A stretch of 64,000 nucleotides of DNA from Tropicibacter sp. R16_0. GTDB taxonomy: Bacteria; Pseudomonadota; Alphaproteobacteria; Rhodobacterales; Rhodobacteraceae. A program made the translations under genes and the position numbers. The stretch is from the NCBI RefSeq assembly GCF_017743935.1, contig NZ_JAGHRE010000016.1, forward strand, positions 22,847-86,846, read 5' to 3'. Positions 1 to 9,525 of this stretch are shown here, piece after piece (within the stretch, counting starts at the first letter, position 1; each line of letters begins with the position of its first letter). The notes below the pieces were generated by a model. The model searched no databases. It was not told the origin of the DNA and saw only the letters and a list, made by a program, of their open reading frames with translations.

Positions 1-195
1 GGCGGCGCTCCCGCGCCCGCACAGACCTGACTAAGTCAGCCCTGCAAACGGCCTTGGGCCGAGCGCCCGACACAGTCGCCTGTGGCTTCTGTCCGGGCAC
101 CGTTCACAACCGGTCGCGCCCTGCCGAGCGCTGCGAGGCGCGGCCCAACGGGAGGCGGTTTTTCGTCCGAAAAACCAACGACGGGCGGGAGAATT

Positions 196-230
196 CCCCT
201 ATTCGGGATGCCCCCCCTATTCGGGATGCC
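196..230. repeat. Tandem 17-bp direct repeat downstream of cysE
   Basis: Two exact copies of a 17-base unit (CCCCTATTCGGGATGCC) occupy 196-212 and 214-230, a period of 18. They lie just beyond the cysE stop codon. The rest of 1-253 shows no gene that I can support. The function is unknown; a duplication scar is the simplest explanation. Confidence 0.6.
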
Positions 231-253
231 CTACCCGCAGAAGGAATGGTCTC

Positions 254-1066
254 TCAGCCCGCGTCGGGTCCCAGCATGTGGTCCATGCTGACGGCAGGCT
301 GGTCACAGCCGGCCTCGCCCACGATCTTGGCTGGAATGCCCGCTACGGTCTTGCAAGGCGGCACCTCGGACAACACCACCGAACCAGCAGCGATACGGCT
401 GCAATGGCCAACGCGAATGTTGCCCAACACCTTGGCCCCGGCCCCGATCAACACGCCATCCTCGATCTTTGGATGACGGTCTTCTTCTTCCTTGCCGGTC
501 CCGCCGAGCGTCACCGAATGCAGCATCGACACGTTGTCGCCCACCACCGCTGTCTCACCGATGACGATGGAATGGGCGTGGTCGATCATGATGCCACGGC
601 CGATACGCGCGCCGGGGTGAATGTCGATGCCAAAGATCTCGGAGATGCGCATCTGGAAGAAATAGGCCAGATCCGTCTTGCCTTGACTCCACAGCCAATG
701 GGCCACGCGATACCCCTGCATCGCCTGATAACCCTTGAAGTACAGGATCGGCTGCAACAAGCGGTGGCAGGCCGGGTCGCGTTCATAGACAGCAACCAGA
801 TCGGCACGCGCGGCTTTCACCAGATCGGGGTTTTCCTGATAGGCCGTATCGGCGATCTCACGCAGGACAACCATCGACATCTCGTTCGAGGCCAGCTTGG
901 CCGCAATACGATACGACAGCGCCTTTTCCAGCGACTTGTGGTGCAGGATACAAGCATGAACCAACCCGCCCATCAGCGGCTCGGAACGAACTGCTTCCTG
1001 AGCTTCGGTGGTGATCTGATCCCAAACCGGATCTACCGTCGAAATCTTAGCGCGTGTTTCTACCAT
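254..1066 (-). CDS. cysE: Serine O-acetyltransferase CysE
   Basis: Transfers an acetyl group from acetyl-CoA to L-serine, the first step of cysteine synthesis, in the cytoplasm. The 270-residue product has the family layout: an alpha-helical N-terminal half, then a left-handed beta-helix of hexapeptide repeats containing DIHPGARIGRG, the catalytic-region DHAHSIVIGE and LHSVTLGGTGKE. I chose the ATG at 1066 because family members start close before the conserved VWDQI segment; an upstream in-frame start would add 20 unlike residues. The gene lies directly downstream of the GTA cluster on the same strand, a linkage I recall from other Rhodobacterales. A strong hairpin separates the two, so it is probably transcribed on its own. 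Confidence 0.95.
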   Translation of the reverse strand: MVETRAKISTVDPVWDQITTEAQEAVRSEPLMGGLVHACILHHKSLEKALSYRIAAKLASNEMSMVVLREIADTAYQENPDLVKAARADLVAVYERDPACHRLLQPILYFKGYQAMQGYRVAHWLWSQGKTDLAYFFQMRISEIFGIDIHPGARIGRGIMIDHAHSIVIGETAVVGDNVSMLHSVTLGGTGKEEEDRHPKIEDGVLIGAGAKVLGNIRVGHCSRIAAGSVVLSEVPPCKTVAGIPAKIVGEAGCDQPAVSMDHMLGPDAG

Positions 1067-1194
1067 GGCTCGATATCCTAGCGTTGTGCGAGATACCTTA
1101 TGTAACGCACAATACCATCCCCGCAAAGGGATGGGTCATGAAATAAATTGACCGAAGCGATCACAGTTTGAAAAGGTTTCCGAAAATCAACAGG

Positions 1195-1222
1195 GCGGGC
1201 GCCATGCAAAAATGGCGCCCGC
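1195..1222 (-). terminator. Hairpin at the end of the GTA operon
   Basis: A perfect 11-bp inverted repeat (1195-1205 and 1212-1222, six-base loop) begins 18 bases after the gp15 stop codon. The minus-strand flank has only short T tracts, so it is a weak match to a Rho-independent terminator. It is still the only obvious end signal before cysE. Confidence 0.5.
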
Positions 1223-1239
1223 TTTGGGTTTGGTTCACT

Positions 1240-4200
1240 CTATGCAGGCAAGTCGACCCGAGTTATCGGTCCAGCCCCATAGCGTGACGACACCTGCGCC
1301 ACCTCAACGGCCAGAGGCGCGCCAGAAGCATCCAAAGCTTGCTGCGCCGCGGTGTAGGTCCACTCCGGCGAGCCGACCGTGGTTTCGCGCAAAACCGTGG
1401 AGCCTTCCATCACGCGCACCAGATAGCTTTCGCTTTCCTCCCCCAGGGGGACATCCAGCCCTGACCAGTCGTCCCCTTCGATCCGGGTGCGGCGAATCCA
1501 ACTGACGCCAATATCGCCCGAGCTGGCCTTGACCGCACGCAGATGCGCTGGCGAATAGGGACGCAATCCGTTGCCGTCAAAAGCCTCGATCCGATGCAGA
1601 TAAGACGGGTCGTCATAACCGCGCCGTGCCGGACCAATGCGATAGTGTCGCGCGATACGACGCTGAGCACTTTTCAACGGGATCTGGTCCACCCGCCCAT
1701 CTAGCAGCACAAACACCGATCCTTCTGGCCATGCATCCGGCATAAGCGCATCAGTACCTGCCTGCCCCCGCAATCTGTCTTTCAGGATATAGGTTTTGGG
1801 TCCGACCAGTTCTGCGGTTTGGAATTGAAACAACTCCCAATTGTCGCTCGACCCATCGCCAATGGCACAAAGGTTGGCACCACCCAGAACAGCCTCGAGC
1901 GTTTTGCTTTCCAGATCACCCGAGATAAGTTTCACCTGCAACCCGTCGCCCTGATCCCAAAGCCCCGGGGCAGCTTTGCGTAGAACCGTTTGGGTCGTGC
2001 CGACCACGGCCCGCGCCGCGACGACCTCATCCAGCACATAATCCGCATCGCTGCCGGACGAATAGACCGCCGCCGTCCCCGGCCACGGATCCGCCGTGAC
2101 CGCGAGATGAGGGGCGTGAGGTTCCTCATCACCGCTGAGCAAAGGCAAATCAAGGAAGTAGGGCAACACGGGCAGCGGCGGTACGAACTCGCGCAAGTTG
2201 GGTTGATCATCTGCCATTTCGAACGGCTCATAAAGCTTGGATTCGGTGCGTACTGCATCGATCAGCTGACTTTCCGCCTGCTCAACCCGGTCGATCCGGT
2301 AGAGCCCAGGCTCGACAACCTGAGTGCCATCCAACTCGACAACATCGCCCGCGCCCAAATCCAGTTTCGACAATGGCAGGGCAAAGCGTACCTTGTCGCG
2401 CGACACCCGCGCCTCGGCCAGCCAGCGTTCTACGGTCTGACGCCCGTCGGCGCGTGACATGGCCAATGGAAACTCGCTGGTCGACACGGAATGTGTCGCG
2501 TCGTCGGCCAAAACCGCCTCTTCCGAGACCACATCATGATCCGCCCCGGCCTGCACAAATCGCAAACGCACACGACCACTCATTTCGGCCTCTGCATCCC
2601 GGCTGTGTTCGACTGCGGCGGACAAATCACCCGAGACAGCAAAGTCATCGTCTGCGATCTTGACCGGATTGCGCAAGCCACGCGGCACGAACTGCAATTT
2701 GCCGTCCCGGTCAATGGCATCAAAGCCGTATTTCAACATCAGAGGTTGCAGAGCCGACCGCGCATCTCCCACCGCGTCCAAGGTATAGCCAATGACGATG
2801 CCGTGCAGCTCGCTGACGTCGAATGCGGTCAACCCGGATCGGCGACAAATCTCGGACACAACCGAGGCCAAAGTTCGGCTGCCACTGCGCCCATTGAGCC
2901 AATGCCCACGCGAATAGTTTTCACCATCGCTCCAAAGCTTGGCGTTGTTGGGAAAGGCCGGATAGGGTCGCGCGTCCCAAGACCAGACAAAAGCGTTGCT
3001 CATGTCGATCATCGAACCATCGTATTCGCTGGACGAGGGGTTGTTGGCAGCGTCTGACCAATACTTCAGCATGACTCGCAAGTATTGATGCTGGATCAGA
3101 TCGTCCCGAAAGCCGTTCGAGAAGTGCGGCAAGCTCGATTCAGACGACTTTGGATCCAGGAACTTGTTGGGCTGGTTGGTGCCCTTGTCCACAGCTGCGC
3201 ATCCCAACTCTGTAAACCAGATCGGTTTCGATTGCGGCACCCAATCGGTCGCTTGGGCCTGACGCACCCCGTCAATACGCTCGTGGTGGGTATTCGACCA
3301 CCAACCGCGCAAGTCCTTGTAACGCCAGATCCAGGGCTCATCATGGGCCTGATCTTCGATCTTGGTACGGATCTGGGCCGCGCGGGCCTCGGGCGAGTGA
3401 TAGTACCAATCGAACCCCTCGCCGCCTTCGATGTTGGCGGCCAGATAGCCCTCGTCATAGATACTTTTCCACCCTGCTTGAGCATCGCGATGATCCTCAT
3501 CATCGCGCCAATCCGACAACGGCATATAGTTGTCGATGCCAATGAAATCGATGTTCTCATCCGCCCACAGCGGGTCAAGGTTGAAGTATCGGCTGCCGGG
3601 CTCGTAAACGGGCTGATAACCGAAGTATTCGGACCAATCCGCTGCGTATCCGATTTTGGTCTCGGACCCCAGCAAGATGCGCGCCTGCGTAGCCAGGTTC
3701 TTCAAAGCCGCAACCATTGGAAAGCCGCTGGCGCCCCGGATCTGGGTCAGTCCACGCAGTTCGGAGCCGATGCAAAAGGACGCAACACCACCAGCCGCCG
3801 CGCAGAGTGCAGCATAGTGAAGGATGAACCGGCTAAAGGTCCACTCATCCGGCCCTGTATAGGTCACAACACCATCCCCAACCGTGAAATCGGCCGCCGA
3901 GGCTGTTCCCACAAAGGCCGCAACCTGCGCATCAGCATCAGCGGTCTTGTCGGGGCTGCCATCTTGTCCCGGAGCCTTGCTCAGGGTGATCCGGCCGCGC
4001 CAGGGCAACTTCGCTTGATTGTCCGCCGTGCTCCAGGGGTCAGGCAGACCGTTGCCCTCCACTTGATCCATCAGGATGAACGGATAGAACATCACCTTCT
4101 TGCCATCCTCATTGAGGTGGCGGATCGCCTCGACCACCGAGGCGTCTGCAGGCGTCGCGCCATAGACCGGCCGGTCCTCGACTCGTGCGACTTCCTTTGC

Positions 4201-5172
4201 GTTCCCTCGCGCCAGGCCTGCGACCGTCCAGGGCATGTTGATCCCTTCGATGGTCTTCTTCCCGACCTTGGGTTCCAACTCACAAGACCCGCACCGCAGA
4301 TCGCCCCCAAACCAGGACACAACCAGTGAGGCCGCCTGACATTCCGGCAGTTCATCCGACAGCGCATCCATCGAGGTTACAAAATCGCTCTTGCCCGAGG
4401 GCGAATTTACATTGGCCGCCCAAGTGCTGCCGGGACCGTCCGAATAATTCACCTGCGAGGTCGCCAATGCATATTCACCGGTGCCCGGAATGATCGCCAC
4501 GCCCTGAACCGCTTGCGCAACCCCGTCCGCAAATGCCGGATCGTCCGGCTGTTCTTGCCGAACCACTTCAAACGAAAACTGCGGCACTCGGTTGCCAAAC
4601 TGATCAAGCGGCAAGTCTTCCAGAACCACATAAGCGGTGCCGCGATAGGCCGGAACCTGCCCCTCGCCCTCGACCGCCTCGATCACAGGGTCTGGCAGTT
4701 GATCCATCGATCCGGGATAGACCCGCATGTTCAGATCGTCGATGGCCACCTCTTCACCATCCGCCCAGACCCGACCAATCGACGCGATCTCGCCTTCGCA
4801 AATGGCAACGGCCAGCGAAACACTATAGCTGAAGGTGGTGGTTTTGGGTTGCGGGCGCGAGCCTTTGCCCCCGCCACCGGTCGTAGTCGAAGTCTCTTTG
4901 AAATCCGAGGCCCAGATCACCTGACCACCGGCACGCACGCGCCCAAAAACCCGCGCGACCGAGGCCCCCTCACCGGTTTGCGTCAGGCGAAAGCGATCGA
5001 CGCGCCCGGTCTCAACAGCCGCACCGCCGCTCCCCAGCAAACGCTGATCTATCACCCGACCTACCGTCGCACCAACGGCGCGACCGACAACGCCTGTGGC
5101 AATGCCTGCAACCGTGCCGCCAACCGAACCGCCAAGTGCGGCCCCTGCCGCAGAAAGAAGAATGGTCGCCAT
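1240..5172 (-). CDS. Gene transfer agent gp15, tail fibre/host-contact 'megatron' protein
   Basis: The largest GTA protein, 1,310 residues. In the RcGTA particle gp15 forms the tip of the tail baseplate and is implicated in contact with the recipient cell. The N-terminus is glycine/alanine-rich and hydrophobic (first 40 residues). A tail-protein region follows (roughly 60-400), and the middle (about 430-750) has the GTA TIM-barrel-like character (for example IGSELRGLTQIRG, IGIDNYMPLSDW, WFTELGCAAVDKG). The C-terminal third is beta-rich. Its ATG overlaps the gp14 stop by one base (TGATG), so translation is probably coupled. It is full length, without frameshifts, and is the last gene of the operon. 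Confidence 0.93.
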   Translation of the reverse strand: MATILLSAAGAALGGSVGGTVAGIATGVVGRAVGATVGRVIDQRLLGSGGAAVETGRVDRFRLTQTGEGASVARVFGRVRAGGQVIWASDFKETSTTTGGGGKGSRPQPKTTTFSYSVSLAVAICEGEIASIGRVWADGEEVAIDDLNMRVYPGSMDQLPDPVIEAVEGEGQVPAYRGTAYVVLEDLPLDQFGNRVPQFSFEVVRQEQPDDPAFADGVAQAVQGVAIIPGTGEYALATSQVNYSDGPGSTWAANVNSPSGKSDFVTSMDALSDELPECQAASLVVSWFGGDLRCGSCELEPKVGKKTIEGINMPWTVAGLARGNAKEVARVEDRPVYGATPADASVVEAIRHLNEDGKKVMFYPFILMDQVEGNGLPDPWSTADNQAKLPWRGRITLSKAPGQDGSPDKTADADAQVAAFVGTASAADFTVGDGVVTYTGPDEWTFSRFILHYAALCAAAGGVASFCIGSELRGLTQIRGASGFPMVAALKNLATQARILLGSETKIGYAADWSEYFGYQPVYEPGSRYFNLDPLWADENIDFIGIDNYMPLSDWRDDEDHRDAQAGWKSIYDEGYLAANIEGGEGFDWYYHSPEARAAQIRTKIEDQAHDEPWIWRYKDLRGWWSNTHHERIDGVRQAQATDWVPQSKPIWFTELGCAAVDKGTNQPNKFLDPKSSESSLPHFSNGFRDDLIQHQYLRVMLKYWSDAANNPSSSEYDGSMIDMSNAFVWSWDARPYPAFPNNAKLWSDGENYSRGHWLNGRSGSRTLASVVSEICRRSGLTAFDVSELHGIVIGYTLDAVGDARSALQPLMLKYGFDAIDRDGKLQFVPRGLRNPVKIADDDFAVSGDLSAAVEHSRDAEAEMSGRVRLRFVQAGADHDVVSEEAVLADDATHSVSTSEFPLAMSRADGRQTVERWLAEARVSRDKVRFALPLSKLDLGAGDVVELDGTQVVEPGLYRIDRVEQAESQLIDAVRTESKLYEPFEMADDQPNLREFVPPLPVLPYFLDLPLLSGDEEPHAPHLAVTADPWPGTAAVYSSGSDADYVLDEVVAARAVVGTTQTVLRKAAPGLWDQGDGLQVKLISGDLESKTLEAVLGGANLCAIGDGSSDNWELFQFQTAELVGPKTYILKDRLRGQAGTDALMPDAWPEGSVFVLLDGRVDQIPLKSAQRRIARHYRIGPARRGYDDPSYLHRIEAFDGNGLRPYSPAHLRAVKASSGDIGVSWIRRTRIEGDDWSGLDVPLGEESESYLVRVMEGSTVLRETTVGSPEWTYTAAQQALDASGAPLAVEVAQVSSRYGAGPITRVDLPA

Positions 5173-5615
5173 CAGTTACCCTCCAGTGGAAATTTGAAAC
5201 GCGTGACCAGCCGCTTCGCCCATGGCAGGCTCAAGCGGCTTTCGACCACGCCGTGGCCGGAATAGGCATGCACAAATCGGGCGTTCTCGGCCTCGGTGAC
5301 TATGCCCACATGTTTGGCAACCGATCCCTGCCGCATGCGAAAAAGCAGCACATCACCTGCCGCAATCTCACTTGTGCGAACCTCGGTGAGATGCTTGCAA
5401 GCCGCGGCCCACATCAGTTCCTCGCCTTGGGGCTCGGACCAGTCCATCGAATAGGCCGGAACCTGCTCGGGCTCTTGCCCGAACAGTTCTCGCCAAACCC
5501 CGCGCACCAATCCCAGGCAATCACTGCCCGCCCCCTTGCTCGAGGCCTGGTGCACATACGGCGTGCCGATCCAGGATCTGGCAATCGACACGATCTTCCT
5601 TTGCTCAGGTGTCAC
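5172..5615 (-). CDS. GTA gp14, NlpC/P60-family cell-wall peptidase
   Basis: A 147-residue NlpC/P60 peptidase carried on the GTA tail, thought to cut peptidoglycan of the recipient during DNA entry. The catalytic Cys is residue 33 (SDCLGLVRGVW) and the likely His is residue 102 (KHVGIV). I chose a GTG start at 5615, which overlaps the gp13 stop in a GTGA arrangement. Longer in-frame starts would add about 65 residues that merely read through gp13 in another frame. Confidence 0.92.
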   Translation of the reverse strand: MTPEQRKIVSIARSWIGTPYVHQASSKGAGSDCLGLVRGVWRELFGQEPEQVPAYSMDWSEPQGEELMWAAACKHLTEVRTSEIAAGDVLLFRMRQGSVAKHVGIVTEAENARFVHAYSGHGVVESRLSLPWAKRLVTRFKFPLEGN

Positions 5616-6502
5616 CGCAGGCTCCCCCCGGTGTTGCGTCCGGTCTGTTTGGGAACAGCCATCACCCAGTCTTCGGTCGGGATGTCGGGAAAACCTTGAA
5701 AGTTCAGCAGGTTGTTGAACTTCAGCCGACAGGTTTCCATCCGCTTGTCGCAGCCTGCCAAAAGTTTGACGGTATCGCCCGCCTGCAAGCCGCCGCGCAT
5801 CGGCTCCCACAGGTGAATGATACGGCCTGCCCCGTCTGACACATCACGTTTTATCAGGCCCCATAGACCCTTGGCCGAGCCCGACAGAACACTCAATCGG
5901 CCCCGCTCGAACCAGCCGGGCTCAAACCCAGGCAGGTCTTGCCAGCGCAGGACCAGGCCATTTTCGATGACTTCTACCTCGCGTTCGACCGTGTAACCGG
6001 GTGCGCTGGTATCAAACCGGCAAGACCCATCACCCAAAACCGCAGTACAGGGTTTCTGAAAGATCCGGCCCGTTGGTTGGTTCAAGGCCTCGGTCAAGCC
6101 ACGCAACTCGGCCTGAAACGCATTCCCCGACCGCCGCAACTCGCCAATCGTGCCACGAAACTGCAGCCAGCGCATATCCGTGTCGGCCCAGTTGACCAAC
6201 CAGGCTTTCACCTCAGCCCCGTCAAAACGCCCTGCCTCGATATCCTCGGCCTTGACCGAGATATCACTGATCGCGCCCAGTGCTTCGGTGTTGTCCACCG
6301 ACAAGCCGGTGCTCTGCTCGACAGCCAGAGCCGTCAGGCCCGTATCAGCCTTGAAGTCCAACCCGTCGAAACTCAATGTCCGGTCGTGATCGGTGAACCC
6401 ATATTCCTGCCCATCCGCCCGGCGAATGGCCCAGCAACGCGCCAGGGTCGTCATCCCGGTCTGCAGATGTGATTTGAAACGTTCATCCATTGGTCTGCTC
6501 AC
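5612..6502 (-). CDS. GTA gp13, baseplate hub protein (DUF2163)
   Basis: A 296-residue protein of the DUF2163 family, which forms the baseplate hub in the RcGTA structure. Diagnostic segments are the N-terminal TTLARCWAIRRADG and FTDHDRTLSFDGL, a central FQKPCTAVLGDGSCRFD, and the C-terminal GCDKRMETCRLKFNN with LNFQGFP. The GTG at 6502 overlaps the gp12 stop (GTGA). An ATG at 6490 is an alternative start that would remove four residues. Confidence 0.92.
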   Translation of the reverse strand: MSRPMDERFKSHLQTGMTTLARCWAIRRADGQEYGFTDHDRTLSFDGLDFKADTGLTALAVEQSTGLSVDNTEALGAISDISVKAEDIEAGRFDGAEVKAWLVNWADTDMRWLQFRGTIGELRRSGNAFQAELRGLTEALNQPTGRIFQKPCTAVLGDGSCRFDTSAPGYTVEREVEVIENGLVLRWQDLPGFEPGWFERGRLSVLSGSAKGLWGLIKRDVSDGAGRIIHLWEPMRGGLQAGDTVKLLAGCDKRMETCRLKFNNLLNFQGFPDIPTEDWVMAVPKQTGRNTGGSLR

Positions 6503-7131
6503 ACCCTTACTTCGACGACGGGCACATTAGGCACATCACCGGCTTGAAAGCTCGCAACGCTGGTCTGGATGCGGTCGGTGTCAAACCGCACCGGCACATC
6601 AAATTCGAACCCCGCCACGATCGGCAGTTCCTCGGCGGGCGGGTGGACAAAGATCACTTCACCCGTGGTCAGATCCAGGGTGTAATCCACGGCCTCTTTC
6701 AGCTCATCCTGTTCGACGCCCACCTTCACGGATCCTAGAACCGGTTTGGCAATCGGCCGCTGATAGATGTATTCCCCCGACCGATAGGTTTTGATCAGTT
6801 GAAAGCGCGTGGTCTCACCGTCGCCCGTGGCAATCACCTGATCGTCAAAGGCCACCTCACTTGTCGCCCGTGAGGTCTTGTAGTCGGACCAATCCTTCCA
6901 GCGGAACCCGAACATCTGCCCCTGACGCGCCTCATAAAAGGCAATCAGCGTCTCGATGTCATCCAGGGACCGCATTCCAAGGCCCGCGTCATAGCGGCGT
7001 CGCGAATGCGCCCAAGGCGTGTTTCGCTCTTCGAACCCGTTGGCAAGGGTTACGACCTCGGTTCGACGCTCCGGCCCACCAACCGACCCAAAGCTCAGGT
7101 TGGCGGGAAATCTCACCTCGTGAAAGTTCAT
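6499..7131 (-). CDS. GTA gp12, distal tail protein (DUF2460)
   Basis: A 210-residue DUF2460 protein that joins the tail tube to the baseplate. It opens with MNFHEVRFPANLSFGSVGG and contains RRRYDAG and a long segment typical of the family (LDDIETLIAFYEARQG, FGFRWKDWSDY). It starts 15 bases after the gp11 stop and its stop overlaps the gp13 start, as expected in the GTA operon. Confidence 0.93.
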   Translation of the reverse strand: MNFHEVRFPANLSFGSVGGPERRTEVVTLANGFEERNTPWAHSRRRYDAGLGMRSLDDIETLIAFYEARQGQMFGFRWKDWSDYKTSRATSEVAFDDQVIATGDGETTRFQLIKTYRSGEYIYQRPIAKPVLGSVKVGVEQDELKEAVDYTLDLTTGEVIFVHPPAEELPIVAGFEFDVPVRFDTDRIQTSVASFQAGDVPNVPVVEVRV

Positions 7132-7146
7132 GTCTGTCTCCCCGAT

Positions 7147-7809
7147 TTAGCGGTTGCGGTTGCCGCGGTTCAGCGCGCGCGTCATCTGCGCGGCGATCTG
7201 CCCCTGCGAGCGCTGAAAGCTCTGCGCGTCCGGTGTCGAAATGTTCATGACCACACTCACAGGCCGCCCCCCACCTGCGCTGCGCACGCCCAGCTTGCCG
7301 TCGGCGCCACGGGTCAGCGGCATGATCGCCTCGGGCCCCGCTTCACCCATCAGGCCGGTGCCGCCACGCATGGGAAAGGTCACCGGCCCATTGACGATGC
7401 CACCATTGGCAAACGGCATGACCCGCCCCTGCGAAAAGCTGCCGCCTTTGGCAAACCCGAACAGGCCGCCAACAAAGTCGCCGATGCCGCTGGAAATCGA
7501 GCCCGAGATGCCATCAATGACCGGGTTCACGGCCGCATTATAGGTCGAGCGCACAACAGAATTGGCTGCATCCTTCAACACATCCGACAGCTTGCCGCCC
7601 TCGAACACCAGATCCTCGAATGCGCCTTTCAAACCCGACCGCATGCCGCGCTCGAGCCCGGACATGTCCTTGACCAAACCGGCCAGCGCCTTGTCGGTCG
7701 CATCGGACGCACGCCCCAGTTCGGCCAAGCTCATGTTGGTGCCACGCACCGCCTGGGATGCGCTTTCGCTGGCATCTTCCAGCTCGATAAAGCTCTCACT
7801 CTCCGCCAT
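7147..7809 (-). CDS. GTA gp11, tape measure protein
   Basis: A 220-residue tail tape-measure protein, short because the GTA tail is short. It has a helical N-terminal half (SLAELGRASDATDKALAGL), then a glycine-rich hydrophobic segment (DGISGSISSGIGDFVGGLFG) and the tape-measure-like GLMGEAGPEAIMPLTRG. The ATG at 7809 has a good ribosome-binding site (GGAG, seven bases before) and overlaps gp10.1 by 14 bases. Upstream in-frame starts (7821, 7866) lie inside gp10.1 and look less likely. Confidence 0.92.
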   Translation of the reverse strand: MAESESFIELEDASESASQAVRGTNMSLAELGRASDATDKALAGLVKDMSGLERGMRSGLKGAFEDLVFEGGKLSDVLKDAANSVVRSTYNAAVNPVIDGISGSISSGIGDFVGGLFGFAKGGSFSQGRVMPFANGGIVNGPVTFPMRGGTGLMGEAGPEAIMPLTRGADGKLGVRSAGGGRPVSVVMNISTPDAQSFQRSQGQIAAQMTRALNRGNRNR

Positions 7810-8017
7810 CACATTCTCCATCTCTCTGGCCGTTCTTCTGGTCGGGATAGGCCTCAAGCAGCGCATCCAGACCGGCCCGGTTCAACGGGGCGTTCGCCCC
7901 GTCCTGGCCAAGCATCAACCGCAGTTCAGCAGGGCTCAGACGCCAGAATTGCTCTGGCGTCAGTTTCAGTCCGTACAGCCCGGCCCGCATCAGGGCGGGC
8001 CAATCGAACCTGCTCAT
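7796..8017 (-). CDS. GTA gp10.1, tail assembly chaperone-like protein
   Basis: A 73-residue GTA protein of the DUF2376/TAC type. It begins MSRFDWPALMRAGLYGLKL and contains TPEQFWRLSPAELRLMLG, which is highly characteristic. Its start overlaps the gp10 stop by four bases (ATGA). It probably acts as a small assembly factor for the tail with gp10; that role follows from the family and is not visible here. Confidence 0.9.
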   Translation of the reverse strand: MSRFDWPALMRAGLYGLKLTPEQFWRLSPAELRLMLGQDGANAPLNRAGLDALLEAYPDQKNGQRDGECDGGE

Positions 8018-8334
8018 GCCTGGTCCGGCAAAACAAAGGCCCGCGCCAACAGCGTTCCCGCGGCACGCGCGGCAGCCATTGGTCCACCTTCGATCTCGGC
8101 TTGCAGCAGGTCAGCGCGCGCAACATCCGCGCCCCCGCCGCGCAACCCGGCCAGGATCAGTGCTAGCACATCGCGGCTTGAAAACTCTGCCTCTTCAAAC
8201 CGTTGTACCAACTCGATAAGCGAGCCGCACTCCAGGCTGTCTTCCAATTCGGCCAATGCGCCCAGCGTCAGCTTGAGCACCCGCCGCTCTCCATCGATGG
8301 TCAAAGCCACCTCTCCCGTCCACGGATTGGCCAT
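8014..8334 (-). CDS. GTA gp10 (GTA-gp10 family tail protein)
   Basis: A 106-residue protein with the GTA-gp10 family pattern: an N-terminal short beta segment (GEVALTIDGERRVLKL) and a helix LGALAELEDSLECGSL, followed by an alanine-rich helical C-terminus. It starts four bases after the gp9 stop. The family is listed either as a tail tube protein or as an assembly chaperone, and I cannot decide between them from sequence. Confidence 0.9.
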   Translation of the reverse strand: MANPWTGEVALTIDGERRVLKLTLGALAELEDSLECGSLIELVQRFEEAEFSSRDVLALILAGLRGGGADVARADLLQAEIEGGPMAAARAAGTLLARAFVLPDQA

Positions 8335-8338
8335 TGGA

Positions 8339-8752
8339 TCAAAGCGCCGTAAAGTTCAGCGCGCCCGCGCTTGCCAGGCTCAGCTCGTATGTCGCCTCGC
8401 CGTTGTGCGAACCGGCGTATTCGATCGCTGTCACTTGGAACGGCCCCTCCACGGTGCCAAAGTCCGGGATGATCACCTGAAAAGCCGGTGTCACACCATC
8501 AAAGAACAGCTGGCGCGTGCGTTCATCGGTGCTTTCGTCCTTGAACACCCCCGAGCCCGAGATCGAGGCCGATTTCACTCCTGCGCCAGACAGCAGCTCG
8601 CGCCAACCACCCTGGCTCTCCAGACTGGTCACATCCACGCTTTCAGCATTGAAGCTCACCCGCGTGGCCCGCAGACCGGCAACTGTCTCGAACTGGCCTG
8701 CGCCGTTCATGTCCACCTTGATCAGCAGGTCTTTTCCGTTTTGAGCACCCAT
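8339..8752 (-). CDS. GTA gp9, major tail (tube) protein
   Basis: A 137-residue tail tube protein of the TP901-1 type. Family features are MGAQNGKDLLIKVD, FETVAGLRATRVSFNAESVD and VTSLESQGGWRELL near the N-terminus, and a C-terminal beta hairpin (ATYELSLASAGALNFTAL). It begins 24 bases after gp8 and is followed by gp10 within four bases. Confidence 0.93.
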   Translation of the reverse strand: MGAQNGKDLLIKVDMNGAGQFETVAGLRATRVSFNAESVDVTSLESQGGWRELLSGAGVKSASISGSGVFKDESTDERTRQLFFDGVTPAFQVIIPDFGTVEGPFQVTAIEYAGSHNGEATYELSLASAGALNFTAL

Positions 8753-8776
8753 ATCGTCTCTCCAATGATAGGTTGA

Positions 8777-9190
8777 TTAGTTGTCTTCCACACGGGCGTG
8801 GAACCTCAGGTCGATCTGGCGAAATTGACCGGTCGAACCGGTTTTCCTGGCCGTGGCCCGCTCGAACCACAGGCCAACCACACGGCCCCTCGTCAGCGTC
8901 AGCGAGGCGTTGCGCAGCGCATCCCCGATCGCGACCGCCAACTGCTTGGCAGCTGCGAAACCGGATGCCTCGGACATCACCGTGACGGTAAACCGATGCC
9001 GCGCACCCTGCCCCGTTTGATCAGACGCATCGCGCACATCTTCCGGCCCCAGCAGCACATAGGTTGGTGGCAGGGTGCCTGCCGGAAGCGCGTCATAGAT
9101 CGCGTCTCCCACAAGGGCTTCAATGGCCGTATCGGCCTGCAAAAGATCGTAAACTGCGCTTTGCAGCGCTGCCGCCGCTCCATAGCTCAT
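8777..9190 (-). CDS. GTA gp8, tail terminator (DUF3168)
   Basis: A 137-residue DUF3168 protein that caps the tail tube below the neck. The pattern is recognisable: LQSAVYDLLQADTAIEALVG, DALPAGTLPPTYVLLG and a C-terminal IDLRFHARVE strand. Its ATG overlaps the gp7 stop (ATGA). Confidence 0.91.
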   Translation of the reverse strand: MSYGAAAALQSAVYDLLQADTAIEALVGDAIYDALPAGTLPPTYVLLGPEDVRDASDQTGQGARHRFTVTVMSEASGFAAAKQLAVAIGDALRNASLTLTRGRVVGLWFERATARKTGSTGQFRQIDLRFHARVEDN

Positions 9191-9525
9191 ACCGCCACCT
9201 CTTCATCAGCAAAACACGTCAGGTACATCCGCGCCGGATCGCGCTCCGCCACTGCGCGAATGACAAACACCCGGTCGCCTTCCCGAAATCGCTGGTCAGG
9301 CGACGGGCGGCTGTCGGCCCCCATCGGCGCGTTGCGCACGACGATCTTGAACCGCATCTGCGAGCGCGCAGCACCGCCAACGCGGCGCTCGGACCCTGTT
9401 CGGGCAGACACTTCTGCCCAAAGCTGACCAGCTGCAGTCCAGGTTTCGTTGAACCCTCCAGCGCCATCGGCCACACGCTCGGGACGCTCCAACGTCAAAC
9501 GACGGTTCAGGTGGGGCCGCTTCAT
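9187..9525 (-). CDS. GTA gp7, head-tail connector/stopper
   Basis: A 112-residue head-tail joining protein. The N-terminus (MKRPHLNRRLTLE) and the WAEVSARTGSE, RFREGDRVFVIRAV and YLTCFADEE segments fit this family. The ATG at 9525 overlaps the gp6 stop (ATGA). The longer open frame reaching back to 9597 only reads through gp6. Confidence 0.9.
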   Translation of the reverse strand: MKRPHLNRRLTLERPERVADGAGGFNETWTAAGQLWAEVSARTGSERRVGGAARSQMRFKIVVRNAPMGADSRPSPDQRFREGDRVFVIRAVAERDPARMYLTCFADEEVAV